The position numbers and the translations under genes are program-made. Of a stretch of 64,000 nucleotides of DNA, positions 36,801-50,468 are shown in pieces; the stretch's first letter is position 1; each line of letters starts with the position of its first letter. The stretch is taken from positions 14,523,001-14,587,000 of the forward strand of contig WHVY01000002.1 in the NCBI GenBank assembly GCA_022266195.1. The letters are read 5' to 3'. The notes below the pieces were generated by a model. That model ran no database searches. It saw only the letters and a program-made list of their open reading frames with translations, and was not told the DNA's origin. The stretch comes from Tetranychus cinnabarinus. Taxonomy: Eukaryota > Arthropoda > Arachnida > Trombidiformes > Tetranychidae.

Positions 36801-39800
36801 CACTCTTTGTTTGTTACAATTTATTGTCCCTTATTGGCCATCATTTAGACTCTCAACAATAAGGTTTTATTGGTGAAATGAAAGAAGGCAAAAAATGAGA
36901 AATATAAATATTTCATTGTTACAAGATTATCGAGATTCAGGAAGAAGATGCTTTTAACTCTTTTTATACTAATAAAAATGAATTCCTTTTTAAGAAAGTT
37001 AACAATTTTTTCTCTTCATTCAGTCATAATTGTGATAATAAATGATAATCACAATGCACTCTTCATTAGTAAATTGTTGTTTTAACAACTTTAAAGCTCA
37101 GTAAAGTTAATCTGCAATCATTTGTACCTTTTAAAACAGTTTATTGCAACCTCGTTCTGTGGTTTCAGCAAAAGTTTCAGAAAAGTAATTTCTCATTGAT
37201 TTAGTGGAGAAAAAAATTTGAAGCTGAAAAATTGAACCAAAAATCTTAAGAAAGACTGAAATAACGCTCATAAATTGTTAGCAACATTTCACAATTAGTT
37301 GTCATTGATTTTATTGAACATTAATAATTGAGCGTTACAAATTAACCTAACAATTGTTTGCTCTAATTTGGTTCACTTTTTGCCTTTTTTTCACGTTTCG
37401 TTGTTCAATGTTCATTTGAATATCTAAATATCAAAACAAATTGAATGTGTCAAGGTAACAATTGGATGGATGAATTTGCTTGAAATGATATTTTTCAATT
37501 TTTACCAATTTTTTGCACTTTTTGCTTGAAACAACTTTTTCTTCCAACTCAACCCCTTCAACACCTTTGGAAGAGGCAAACGTTTTCAATGATTTAAAGA
37601 TATTGGGTTTTTTGTTGGTTTTTTGGTTTTTCACAGGTAAACACAAGTTGAGACAAATGCAGTCAAGTTAAAAATGCAAGTCAAGGTTGAACTAACGGCG
37701 CAATAAAAACACCAGAATCCAGAGAACCACAGAATTGGTGATTAAAACCAATTAAACTGGTTAACATGGTTAATACTGATTAGCATTTTACCCGATATTT
37801 CCTTTGCATTATCTAATCATAGCAACGTTTCCGTTGAACAATTTCATTTGACTGATAACAATTAATGTCATCAAAGGAAATTGAATCGTAGAAACGCAGA
37901 AAACAAAATGAATTTATTGATTATTCACCAAATTTTGGTAAACTTTGTTTCTAAATTGATTTTTCCCAATCTTTACCTTGCAATCAATTTACCTTGATTG
38001 ATCAATCTTAATTGTTGTTTTTTCTCACGTTTCAACAGCAATGAAGTTTCACTGAAGAAAACAAATTGCTGAAACCCTTTCATGATTCAACCAAATGATA
38101 TAAATTTAGTGTTTGGCTTATCATTAAAATTGTTAATTGTTTCATTCGTCTGGTAATTAATTAACCTTATAAATGGAAAATTAAGCAAATGAGAATTAAA
38201 ATCTTCAATTGTTAACATTACTACTTGCTATTATTACGAGCAAATTAACTTCCGTGTTTTTAATCATTAATTGTTAACTACAACAATCAACAACTTTTTT
38301 TACTCTTCTTCTGTTGAGTAAATGTTTTCCAAGACAAATGCTCTACTCTTAATGAACCTTTGATTCTCAGTAAAGGGTGAAAGTTAATATTAATTGTAAT
38401 TAATAACATTAATAACTTTTAATAATCTCTTCAGTTCAATAGACATTTTTCCCTTCATGATGAACATTTGTTGCAGCAATTAATGTTGCTGCAAAAACGA
38501 AGCTTAAATTGTCTTTAATCAGTAAATTTTTTGCCCAAATTTGACAATCTTTTTTAATAAAGCAATTAAAAAGCAACTTTAATCACGTAATTGTTAATCT
38601 GAACAATTAACGAAAGAAATGGAATTCATTCATTTCTAGATTATTCAAGTTGCATTATCAGTGCAAGTGGTTACCGTTGATAAGATAAGGGATGAATTAG
38701 CTTCATTCATGGTAATATTATTATCAAATAATAATATTAATATCAGATGGAAATTGAATTCTGAATGTTGGAAGAAAAAGGTTGAAATGAAAAAAAACCT
38801 GATTTATTAACAATTTACATTTTTCTTTCACAGATTTACCTGCTCAGGTTCCACCTCTTACACCAGGAACCAATCAAAAGATGAACCAAGCATTGATTGC
38901 AAGTTTCAGCAGTTTCCAAAGGGAACGAGAGTTTTGTAGCATTCCAAAAGGTAAATTGATTCATCAAATTCATTCCATTAAAAAATCATGATCAAGTGAA
39001 AAGAGAATTTAAATTTTTTCTTTCAATTGTTTATTCATGAACTTGCTCATGAAAAATTGTGTTCACTTGCAGTTGAAATATGTTGAGTAATGAGTCTGAA
39101 AAATTGTCATATTTTGTTTCAATTTTCGTCATCTTAATTGGCCTAATGGTTGGCTGATCAAAAGATCAGGTTAAGGTTAGCTTATACAGTTTGTCACAAT
39201 AATATTAATGATAATAATGATAATCTGAAACAAGCATGAAAAGCGTGTCAAACACTGTTGATCACTCTTACCTTTTTTTAACTCTTTTTTGTCTCTTTCT
39301 CAACCAGTTGAATCTATCATGAAATCTTACTTTCCCTTTCTCTCACTTATCCTTCATCTTCAATACAAACCTCCGGTCTGATTTAAGTTTACCAATCAAC
39401 CGATCAACATGATGTTGACAACTATGCAATAACAATATTAATCAACAGGTAGAAGAAGAAAAAAAAAGGTTTACTTTTTTCCCATTTTTCACCATTTAGC
39501 ATCAACAAGGCCTAACCAATACTTGAAGATAATTAGACCAAAGAGACCTTGATCCATATTCGGGTTAAAGAATCACTTTCTCCGTTTTTTTCACCAATTT
39601 TTCAACTTTTCTTTTCTCTTTCACTCAAGATGTTCTGATCATGATTTTATATCCTTTGATTGATTTTTGTTTTTATCCGAAACTAATGAATCTCTTTTTG
39701 ATAACCTTTCAACAGATCCTCGTGAATGGAGTCCAAATGATGTTCAACATTGGTTAAATTGGGCGATGCGGGAATTTAGTTTTGAAAGTAGTCAAACATT

Positions 39801-42800
39801 TTATCTCAATATGAAAGGTAAAGACGTTTGTAACCTGAGGAAGGATGAATTTTTGGCCTTAACACCGCCTTACATGGGAGAGATACTCTGGGAACATTTA
39901 GATATACTCCTTAAAGGTGAGTCAATTGATTACTTTACATTGAAAATAGCAAAAATTGAAACTCAAACAAGATTCATCAGAACGCAGTTGATTGACATAA
40001 ACATAAAAGAAAAGAAGAAATAATTCATTTCGATTACATGAAACACTACTGATATAGCCAATGAAGTTTTTCTCAGTTTACCTCAATCACCAATTATCCA
40101 GGTCGTATCAGGTTTAATGACATTTATTCAATCCACAGAATTGAAAATTAATGCGTTTAAAAAAAGAGCTTCAAAAATGATGCTTTTATTTGCAACAAAA
40201 CAACCAGATTACAACAATCAAGTTTTCTAAAAAGTTTTACCTTTTCTCAATTATCCTGTTGTTGACCTGTTGATGCTAATAACTTTACACACACAGAATT
40301 GTGTGATTCATTCAGGACAATCATTTAGCTGAATATCTTTTTTCTTCTTCAACAACAAAACAAGAGAAGCAAAGAGTCGCAACAAAATGTCAATTAAACT
40401 TGAGGTGGCATGAAATACAAAATAACATAGTTGCATAGATAAATAAAAGGAAAGGTTAGGAGCAGCAAAAAAAAGAGATGATGAAGTAGCAATGATGATG
40501 ATGATGATGGCGAGACACTGAATTGGTCAGGGAGAAAAGGGAAAATGAGAAACATTTTGGTTACAATAAATATATGCTTGGATGATTCTCTATTGAAATT
40601 GTCTTTTTAAGGCCAAATGATGATAATAATAATAATATAAATATACTTACATTAATCATGATGATGATGAATCTGCCTTCTCTTTCATCCTATAACTGAA
40701 ATCTTTCATGAAAACTCCATTGATAACGATCATCTCTTAACTACGTGTTTACACGTCACAGCGTAACTTGAGCTTTACATTCACTTTATTGATATAAATA
40801 TTTTTTGTAAAACTAACGCAATCGTATGAGAAAAAAGCATTCACTTTGTTAAATTTTCATTTAATTCAATTGTAATGACCATTTAAGCCGATGAAATTCA
40901 AGTCAACCTTCAGTAAAGTTTCAAAAGAATCATGTTTTGACAAAAACTTTGATAAACAGTTGATATTGATGAAATTAGCATCTTTGTTGATGTAAAAATA
41001 GATGAGACTTTGGTTTGGACTCAAGGGTTAGAAATGAGGAATTGACTGAAACTTTATTGATTGTAAAGTTGTTTTTCATTATTCAAGTTTAACTTTTGTT
41101 CATTGATTTACTCACATAATTAACTTTAAATTACTATTTTGGGTTTAATGATGAAACCAATTATAATCTGTTGGAGTTGATTTTATAATTACGTGTTTCT
41201 TGTGTTAATTTTTTCGCCATTCAACTTTAATTCACAATTAACATGAGATTATTTTCATCTCAGATGACTTTTCGCTCTTCGCCATTTCTCCTTGTTTTTC
41301 ATAACAAATGATATCAGTGGTTAAAAATTTTCACTAGTATTGATCAATGATCATTATCATGATGAGAAAATGAAAATTAGAATCAAATAACTCATTAGAA
41401 CCTCAAGTTTTAAAGAAAAGGTTGAAATCATTATTTTTCAACTTCTTTTGTAATGATTGGAAGCGACAAAAAGAGCGAGAAAAGATGCTGAAAAGTCAAT
41501 AATTATCAAGTTTAATTAATGAGTTTACCTTTTTCAATGAATGTGAAAAATAAAGAGAAGAAAATTTTTTAAACTTTTTTTTCTTTTTTTCTTTTCTCTG
41601 TAAATTGTGCAGAAGTTGAAGTCAATAGTCGAACCAATACATTTGAATTGATAAACAATTCAAACTTGTTAACAAACGGAATATCGACGTTGAAATCATC
41701 TTCCCCTTCATGTTCATCACCGCCACCAACAACGCCAATCCAAGCATCGCAATCAGCGACAACACCAACCCCAACCTCGGTTAACCAAACAAATGATTCA
41801 TCCTTTTGTTTGCTTCACTTTGACAACTATTTTCATTCAGATATGATTGATAACCATGTTGTCCATGTAAACGATTATCATAATCAACATCACCTTATCG
41901 GCGGAGGCGGAGGTCCAGTTGTTTACCCTGTACTATCGCCACCTTCATCAACCTCATCTTCCTCTGAAAGATGCTCTTCTGTTACTGGTCATTCTCATGT
42001 TCACCCAATCAACCAACATCACCCTTCCCATGGAACCCACCATCATCTTCACCCCCAACAACAACAACAACAACACGGTCAACATGGTCAACATAGTCTC
42101 CATCAATTGGGCCAATCACCGTCAACCCTTGACCCAGTAACGATAACAACCAACCCAACTCCATCATCCTCTTCCCTGTCCTCTTCATCTTCAACCTCGT
42201 CCGTAGCATCACCTCTTTCAGTGGCATCACCATCACCTTCATCATCCCATGTGATTACCAACATTGCCTCGCCTGTTGCCGTCTCATCCAGCACAGCAAC
42301 AACAACATCAACAACGACAACAACCGCATCATCAACGTTATCTTCCGCATCCTCAACCTCCTCTTCATCCTCATCTTCACCTTCATCAACCAACTCCACA
42401 GGTCCAATAGCTTCTATCGTGTCAAGTCAACAACAAGCAACATCCACATCTTCATCCACAAGCTCAGGCTATTTAGAAGGTTTGTTAAAATTTATTTTTT
42501 TTAATTGCTCTTGATTTAGTTACAAAATACAATTAACCAACAACTTAAATAATGTTAATAATACGGACAAAAAAGAAACCGAATTACGTTTAACCAGTTA
42601 ATGTGTAGATTGAAATTAATGGCTACTTTTTTCAGTCTCTTCAAGGGTTGACCCAACCAGAATAAGAAACTTTACTCAATACGAACCAGTTTTTTGACTC
42701 TTGTTCATCTTTTTTATTTATCTTTTCCTTAGCACCTCTCATTTTACTCTTCTTGCTCTTCTCTTCTTATTATTATAATATACGTCAAGCTTGTCATCCT

Positions 42801-45800
42801 TTTCTGATGATACTTTTTGGACTTTATATTACTCTTATTTCATCAGCAAAAACGTAAGGAAAGATTATGAAGACGGTGATTAAAGTGCAAAGAAAAAGAA
42901 AAAGAAAAAGAAGAAGAAAATGGAAGAAGCTGAAAATGTTTACCAGATTCATTGACTTTGAAAGCATGTATTTGTTGCTTTCTCCTGTATACATAATTAG
43001 TTAGGACATTGGATAAAGTGTATGTTATCTTATGAGTGAAAGAAGAGGAAAAAAAGTCTCGAAAGCACAAAAAAAGAGAAACAAATAAGTCAATTTATCA
43101 AGTGTACCAACATATGTTTAAACTCGAGGTCAACCAATGTTTGGAAATGATCGCCGCAACTTTGCCCATTCAAATTGTAAATAACTGAACAAGACAAAAA
43201 AAAAGTTCAACCACAACAGAGCAATTAGACGAGAAGAAATGATAAAAATTAGCATTTTCACAAAACATTTTCTCATCAGTCAAGTGTTAGAATAAACTTT
43301 TTAGCCAACAATCCAACAGATTTCATCAATATTTGATTCCAAGTCGATGCAAAAAAGTTAAACTTTAAATCTGATAAAACGGCAACTTTTCGCGCTCTTG
43401 TAATGCTTTTAGTTAATCGCAACAAAAAGCGTTTCCATCGTCAAATGAATGTAAATCACTCTAGTCAAATAGTTAATAATATCAGTTACAAAGTCAAATA
43501 AGTCTCTTGCGATTGTTTGTTATTGAGATTTGACTTGAGTGTGTCTAAGCATCCATTATGACTTTGAACCAATGGGTTTGGTTTATACCTTTAACCACCT
43601 TATACCTTTACACTAATTGGTTCCGGTTAGTTCAAAAGAAAGGTTATAAAAGCCAAAGTCACATAGAGCTTCCGGTTAAACTATTGGGCATACGCCTGAT
43701 GATAGAAGTGAGTAAAGGCGAGTGAGTAAGCGACACGTTAGGGATTGGTTTCCGCTCAGATTACCATGACCATGAAGCTTAATATGCCAATCAGAAGCTT
43801 CACTTTTCTTTACCTTTACATTTTCAAGTTTCTCTGTTTATTTAGAAAAAAAGAAAAAAGAAAAAGAAGAAGAAGAAGAAAAAATCTTTATCGTTATATC
43901 ATTATTATTATGTTGTTATTGTGATTATTTGTGATAATGATGACGATGAAAATAATATTATAAGCATAAACTAATATTAACAACTCCCTTTAATAATTTT
44001 AGCAATAATTTGATTTTTTTTTCTGTTGACTGTTTAAACATTCAGTGAGACTCAATGAGACGTGTTTCGGTCTTTTAATGCATAGATAAGGGAAGAGAGG
44101 GAAAAGGACCAAAGAAGTAGAGGCAAAGGGAAAGATGAAGAACTGGTCACCGGAAGTGGCTTCCGAACTTGTACTTTTATCTTTCATCTTCTCTTTCAAA
44201 GGGAAGAGAGTTGAAGAGCAACTTGATTTTTTTTCCTCTTCTTTTTCATAAAATTGTCTCTAAATGGACGAAACGCCCCAAGATGATGATGATAATGCTT
44301 GTTCCACTGATGATGATTAACGATAAAAAGTTTTTTCTTCTTGAAAATGATTTACATTTTTAACAATTAAAGTTTCAGGTTGAACATTTGTTTCAATATT
44401 TAAACTGTTCAACTTGATTTACCTTTAACTTTATTTTGTAATCATTTTCCTCTGACCATTTGGTAAATATTAAACTTTTATAATTAACAATTTAATGTTA
44501 ATTGAAAGGTAAATTGTTTACAAAAGTATCAACATTTAAATATTGTCCATCTTGAAAAATCATTTAAAGATAAACAAAAAGGTGAAAACGGATGTTTTAC
44601 CTGAACAAATGATATCCATTATTAGAGCAACATTAGATGGTAAAAAAGAGCAAAACTTGAACAATTTATTTACCATAATTTTCACTGAAAATTGACAAAT
44701 TGTTCAACTTCATTATTGAACATTTGTATTATATGTATCTAGAGTAAGAGTCTCATTGAGTGATTACAATTAACCTGTCCAATGCCAAGAGACTAATTAA
44801 TCCACCTTTGACTCAACATTTGGAAGCATAAAAACGACAAGAAAAGGACACAAATCACTCAATGAATTTCGATGTCATTTTTTTGTTTACTCCAAAAAAT
44901 GAAAAGTTTAAAAATCGATGTAAAATCATAATCATTTCATCTAAAGGAATTTGTCCTTTTTTTGTGGTTCCTCATCTATTTTTGGTCATTTACTTTTCGT
45001 TTTTTCTTTCTCTCTCTGTGGTTCCACGTTTACTTGCATATTCACAGTTATTTTTGGGCAAATATGAAACCTAAAAAGAGTCAAGTGAAGGCAGAAAAAG
45101 GAAAATAGTTGAACAAAAAAGAGATGAAGAAACATAAGTTTATATGGGAATAGTGAGAGACGGAAGAGGAGGAGGAGGCGGAGGAGGAGGATAAGGATGC
45201 TTATACCTTCCCTACGTCTAAGTAGCAATATACAGAAATGAAGTTTAAATGTAACTCCAAAGTCCACCCTGTAAAAGCGTAAAAAAAGGCCAACACATAA
45301 CACAAAAAGTAAACTGAAGAGGGCGAAGGAAAAAAAAGAGACTTGACAAGAGACTGTAAAGTTGCAAAAATATTTTTGCCTCTTTCACCGTCATCATCAT
45401 TATCATCAACATTTTGTCTCATTTTTTGCTTTTGTTTAACAACTTTTCAACTCAATTGTATCCATTAGAGAAAGCTTTTCATGATTAAACATCAAATATT
45501 GAGCAGACAATTTCAATATTTCAAATCATTCATTTCTCTGTCACCAAAAAGATTGAACAAAGTCAACCTCTTCTTTTCACCTCTTTTTTACCCTTCAATA
45601 TATCATCGTCTTACAAGTTTCATTTCTTGTGTGATTGATCAAAACCTTGTTTTACTTCTTTCCAAGTTGCCCTGAACAACTCTACTGAACATCATCATCA
45701 ACTTGTTTAAACATTCATTCATATAAAAATTGGAACCTTCCACCTATAATAAAACAACATTTAAAAGTTTAGTTACTATTGTTGTGTGAATAGCGAAAAA

Positions 45801-48800
45801 TCCTTGCGAGAAAAAAAGTTAACGTCAACAATCAGTTAACAACTTTCAGCTTCATTTTTATCTAATATCTTTTTGTTATTATTGACTCTGAGTCTTTTTT
45901 TTATTTCACTTCAACATTGTTCATTTTTGGCCAATTTTTACCTGTTATTTTTATTCCACAATTATTATCGTTTTTCATTCATTATTTATTGATTGTTGTT
46001 GTTGGTAACACAACAAAACAGGGCAACTATCAACTAAATGTGATAATCATTTAGCAATATTTGATTGTGAATCTCATCATGTGAATTAGTGAATCTGTCT
46101 TCTGGATTATTATCATTGCTTCTTGCTGGAAATTCATTTTTTATTCAATTTCTCCTTCTTCTCATCACACTTTTTTCACCCCTTCAAGGTTAGTATTCAC
46201 AATTGAAAACATTGCATCAATCATCAGTTTTGTTGTGAGAGTAAAAAGTTGAAACAAAAAATGTGAAAATTTAAATTAAATTTTGCTAATAAAATCATCA
46301 ATCATTATTGATGATTCAATGACAATCTTGTTTATCCATTTAGTTTACATTCAATGGTCAAGTGTAAACTATTAAAGTAAATTGATTAACAGTGACAATT
46401 AAAAGGGCAGAGAGGAAAGTTGATTACAAAAGCTCATCAATAATAATCGAGTTTGATTTTAAGGGCAAAAAACGATTAGTTGAATTGACATTCATTAAAA
46501 GTAATTGTTACAATTGGTTAACAGTGGAAGACTCTAATTGATTACTGATTTGACTTTTTTTAGGTTAACATAAAGTTAATTGACAATGAAATTAACAACA
46601 CAAATGGATACAATTGTTGGGTCAGAATGAGTTTACTTGATAAAGAGCAATAATTAAAGGGTGTTGAGGTTAGTAAGGTTCAAGCAATCACTTGCCCAAA
46701 TGTTGATAAAGAGATAAAGATGATAAAATGAAATAGTCTCATCGTCTTCGTCTTCATCAACCATCTTTGCCATTGATATTTTCATTTTTATCATCTTTAT
46801 CTCCTTATCAACATTTGGGTAAGTGATTGCTTGAACCTTACTAACCTCAACACCCTTTATGTATTGATGGACATAATTATAATGATAATAATGGATGAAA
46901 AAAGTTAACTCTAAATGGATGAATGAATATCAATTTTTTGACTCTTCCGTTTCTCTGTTTAGTATCTTCTTCTTGATGCTAACCTTTACTGTCTTTGCCC
47001 ATTGGCCCAGTCACCTTATAACGGTTTCACCTGCGATTTTCATCATCACTCTCATGATCATGATTCTCATGATTTTTTCCATTCCATTTTCTTTTCTTTG
47101 TGAAAAAAACTTGAGTTTACTTTTTTTTCCTTCTTCTTCTTCCCAACTTACAAAACTTGTACTTGTTCCGTTTACTTTGGTCATTCATGAGTGATTTTGT
47201 GAGAAGAAGAAGAGAAAGAGAGAGTAAAAATGTTAATGATGATGCTGATGATGATGATGGTGATGGTGGTTATAGTAGAAGATTAAACCACTGTAATCAA
47301 GTTTTTAGAAGCAAAGAAAAAAAGAAGAAGAAGAAGAGAAAAGGGAGAGAAAAGGAAGTTTACAGAGAGACGATTGAAGATGAAAAGTTAGTGAAAGGGA
47401 GCAATAGTTTCCGGCGACTTTGGGTTCTCCCTCACTGTGACTCCTTATCATTTGTTAAAAATGAATTTAAAACTAACAGCTAAAATGACATTTCATTGGA
47501 GTTGATAGGGCCAAGGTAATCGAGGTTAAGAAGAAGAAAAAGAATGAGAAAGAAGAGTAGCCAGAGAGAGATGATGATGTTAGGCTGAAGGAGGAGAAGG
47601 AGGAGGCTTAAGAGAGTCATCTCTTCCGACAGGTGTGATCCTCTCGATACGGTTTGAGATCAATCCCTTAAAAATCTGAGAAACTTTCATTTGAACATAA
47701 AATAATAATAACAAGAAAAGAATGACCAAAGATATATTAACTTTAATTACGGTCTGACCCCTTGAAGACAACTTGATCCAATCATCATCTCCTCCTTCAT
47801 CCTCTCATCACAACATACAAGGTTAATTTATTTTCAATGAGAAGAAGAAGAAGAAGAAAAAGTGATTCTAGAAAATAAATTATCAACATCAGATTTCAAA
47901 TTTACATCCTTTCATCATCTTGATCACAATTAATCTTATTTTTTTTCTTCTTCTCCATGAAACTTGATTCTCTTTACCAAGCTTTCACTTAATTAAAGGC
48001 GATTGTTGGCGAGACTTGACTGCGAGTTTCTAGATTTATCAAGCAACTTCATCATCAAGTTTACATTGATAAATATTAATATTAATTGAAGCTCAACAAC
48101 AGTTTAAATGGCCAACAACAAAAAGCCAATGAAGTGTAATTTTAGCTGTTGTTGGTTGATTCCCGTTACAGTCAAGCAGAGTGTGTCTGTCTAATGAGCG
48201 ACTCTGTACATTACTTGGCTAAATTAGTTGAGTTAAATTGGCTTGATTGCCTGTGAATAAGCCAATTATTATCATTATTTTTTTTTACTTTGCTATTTAC
48301 AATGTAACTGACATTGCATTTCTGGATAACAGCAAGCAAAAAAAACAACAATTGTTTGTTAACTTTAGCATATAATTTTCAAAGGTCATTTTATAGTCAA
48401 TTAAAAAGAGAAACATTATTATCATTTTAATCATTATCATCATTGATCAACCTCAATTTGTTCATTTACTCACATTTATGATTGAATAACTACTAGCTAC
48501 TTGTGATGATCATGATTAATAGCAATTCCTATGAATGAACATAAATTATGATATAATGTGAACAATCTTCTTATTATAAACACAAAACACTTTTCTTCTT
48601 CTTCTTCTTCATCTTCATCTAATCATAATGCAAGTGAAAATTGGTGAAAGCAAACACCCAACTCTCATCAAGTTATCATCATCATCATCATCTTCAATCC
48701 ATTTTCTTGTTCAGTTGAACATGAAGATGAAGACACAAAATTTAGACTAAAATCAAGTCGTTTCAAGGGCTTACGATAATCTTGAACATAATCATCATCA

Positions 48801-50468
48801 TTTCATTTTCTCATACATTTTCAATTCTCTTATTAGTTTTCATTTTAATTGTTCATTTGATTAGTGATTATTATTACATTTCTAATGGTTACTCAGTTAT
48901 TTGAAACTTTCCAGTTAATAGTAATTGTTTGAACATGATAATAACAATAATGATAATTGTGGCAATAGTGTTAATACCATAATAATTCATTTAATATATT
49001 ATGAACTTTGATCAGATTCAATGATATTCCCCTTTTCGCGTTAATTTTTCTTCTTCTTCTTCTTCTTCTCTTGTTTGTTAACTTCAATATGATGAGAATG
49101 GGTTAATTATCATGTTAATTGTTTACTAAATGAACAAGTGTAATATTCTCATGAGTAAATGATGAATTATCAACAGTTTTTGATTGTATTTTTAAAATGA
49201 AATTTTCTCTTTACTTCTCTTCTTCAGACATGGGTAACTTAACTTACAACCATTTCACCGAGTCTATGCACACACTAAGTGATATTGGCCATGATGAGAT
49301 GGGTCTAGTGGGTCAACATTATACTGATGATACCGGTGACTATGGACATGAAGGACCAACGGGTCCACATGCTGCCTACCTAGACAATGGGTCTGACTTT
49401 TATCCAAGTGGACCAACGATGCTCAGTGAATCTAAATATACACCAACTTATGTTTCACCCAAATCGTCTTATATCAATAATCGAGGTAAGTGTGTGTGTG
49501 ACTTTGATTTAGAGGCTGATGTTTAACTTTTTTTTAACCGTTTATGTCTCATCTCTTTAGGTCGATACTCGAGTCATGATATAACCTCGCTTGATTTAAT
49601 GAACAATTATGGTTCTCATGTATATGATAATTCATTTCAAAATGTGCCTTCCTCTATTCCACCAATGTCTCAACATCTTAACCATTCAACAAACCATCAT
49701 GGTCACCATCCACATCATCACCTTTCCTCTCCTCAACACCACCAACAACTTCATTCAACTCAAGTCGCACAACATCAACAACAACAACAACAACCACCAC
49801 AACAACAACAAGCACAAGCACAACAACGCCAACAACAAGCACAACAGCCACAACAAACTCACCACCATTCACAACCTCAACCTCAACATTCACCTTACAA
49901 TGGATTACACTCTCGTGACCATTGTTTCAGTCAATCTTCCTCATCTTCTGGATCTTTTCCCTCTTCCCTTTCACCCTCTGGACGAATCATAACCAGTAAC
50001 ACTGACGGTAAACCAATTATACAAGCAACAAGTATTGCAGGTAAAATAGACTTTTCATTCATTCTCACTCAACTCAACATGAAAAAAAAGACAAAATATT
50101 TAACAAAATTTTTTCTACTCTCATTAGGAACTGGACAAATTCAATTATGGCAATTTTTACTTGAACTGTTGTCCGATAAAAGCTGCCAAAACTTCATCAC
50201 TTGGACAGGCGATGGCTGGGAATTCAAGTTGACCGAACCCGATGAAGTTGCCCGACGTTGGGGACTTCGCAAGAACAAGCCCAAAATGAATTACGAAAAA
50301 CTGAGTCGTGGTTTAAGGTACTATTACGATAAAAATATAATCCATAAAACGGCCGGTAAACGTTATGTATACAAGTTTGTCTGCGATATTCAAGAAATGA
50401 TTCACCAGACGCCTCATGATTACCAGCAGTTGGTTGATCTCAAAAAGGAGAAAAAAATGGAAGATTAG
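30845..50468 (+). CDS. pnt: ETS-family transcription factor pointed (Ets1/2 class, P2-like isoform)
   Basis: Nuclear effector of receptor-tyrosine-kinase/MAPK signalling. Seven coding exons: 30845-30917, 38834-38950, 39716-39916, 41613-42479, 49228-49485, 49561-50040, 50128-50468; 2337 nt, 778 aa, every internal junction in phase 1. Exon 2 has VPPLTPGT (Thr34), the MAPK site placed just before the PNT domain as in Pointed-P2 and ETS1. Exon 3 is the PNT/SAM domain (residues 64-130; DPREWSPNDVQHWLNWAMRE, YMGEILWEHLDILLK). Exon 4 is S/T/H/Q-rich low complexity. Exon 5 is acidic with G, H and Y. Exon 6 carries a polyQ/H tract. Exon 7 is the ETS domain (about 668-752; QLWQFLLELL, WTGDGWEFKL, KNKPKMNYEKLSRGLRYYYD, KRYVYKFVCD), nearly identical to ETS1. 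The tail is short. Introns 1 and 4 are 7.9 and 6.7 kb; 5 and 6 under 90 bp. A P1-type short isoform could start in intron 4, not demonstrated. Confidence 0.93.
30918..38833 (+). other. pointed intron 1
   Basis: 7.9-kb intron with GTGAGT donor and TTTCACAG acceptor. It contains the mariner relic at about 32418-32850 and CT-rich runs (for example 31740-31800, 31980-32000). A 9-bp inverted repeat TTGCAGCAA/TTGCTGCAA lies at 38471-38494. No further coding exon is supported. Such long introns in developmental regulators usually hold enhancers, but none can be read here. Confidence 0.5.
32418..32850 (+). pseudogene. Degenerate mariner transposase relic in pointed intron 1
   Basis: Three mariner-like blocks in order, in different frames and broken by stops. 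A helix-turn-helix piece reads GNEVLSERHCRRWFQSGNY followed by EVKDSQRR (about 32560-32640). A TYGEQLDRLN piece (about 32680-32715) corresponds to the segment before the catalytic core. Then come HQDNYRP (the second catalytic Asp region, about 32760-32785) and WELLSHPS (about 32810-32835). The central region with the first catalytic aspartate is missing. Terminal repeats were not recognised, so the ends are approximate. Confidence 0.7.
42480..49227 (+). other. pointed intron 4
   Basis: 6.7-kb intron between the low-complexity exon 4 and exon 5. It holds the 46656-46858 inverted repeat and trinucleotide runs: GAT-rich about 47236-47266, CTT-rich about 48595-48620 and 49045-49070. The ORFs inside (44169, 44986, 46895, 47157 and others) are low-complexity. 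In Drosophila the P1 promoter lies within the gene, so a start for a short isoform could be here, but I cannot point to it. Confidence 0.45.
46656..46858. repeat. Long hairpin: ~78-bp inverted repeat with 45-bp loop
   Basis: Left arm 46656-46733 starts AAAGGGTGTTGAGGTTAGTA; right arm 46779-46858 ends with its reverse complement. The arms differ at only a few positions (for example CTTGCCCAAA against TTTGGGTAAG, and AGAGATAAAG against CTTTATCTCC). It lies on the sense strand of pointed intron 4, so it is transcribed with the pre-mRNA and would fold into a nearly perfect stem. Confidence 0.9.

Noticed and set aside
41919..42399. Several overlapping ORFs on both strands (His/Asn-rich on plus, Val/Asp/Glu-rich on minus)
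   Set aside because: Shadows of the low-complexity pointed exon 4 in other frames.
47157..47483. 108-codon ORF with R/E/D/K-rich sequence
   Set aside because: Composed of GAT and GAAG repeats within pointed intron 4; no splice context fits.
49609..49992. Asn/His-rich plus ORF and Val-rich minus ORF
   Set aside because: Frame shadows of the Q/H-rich pointed exon 6.
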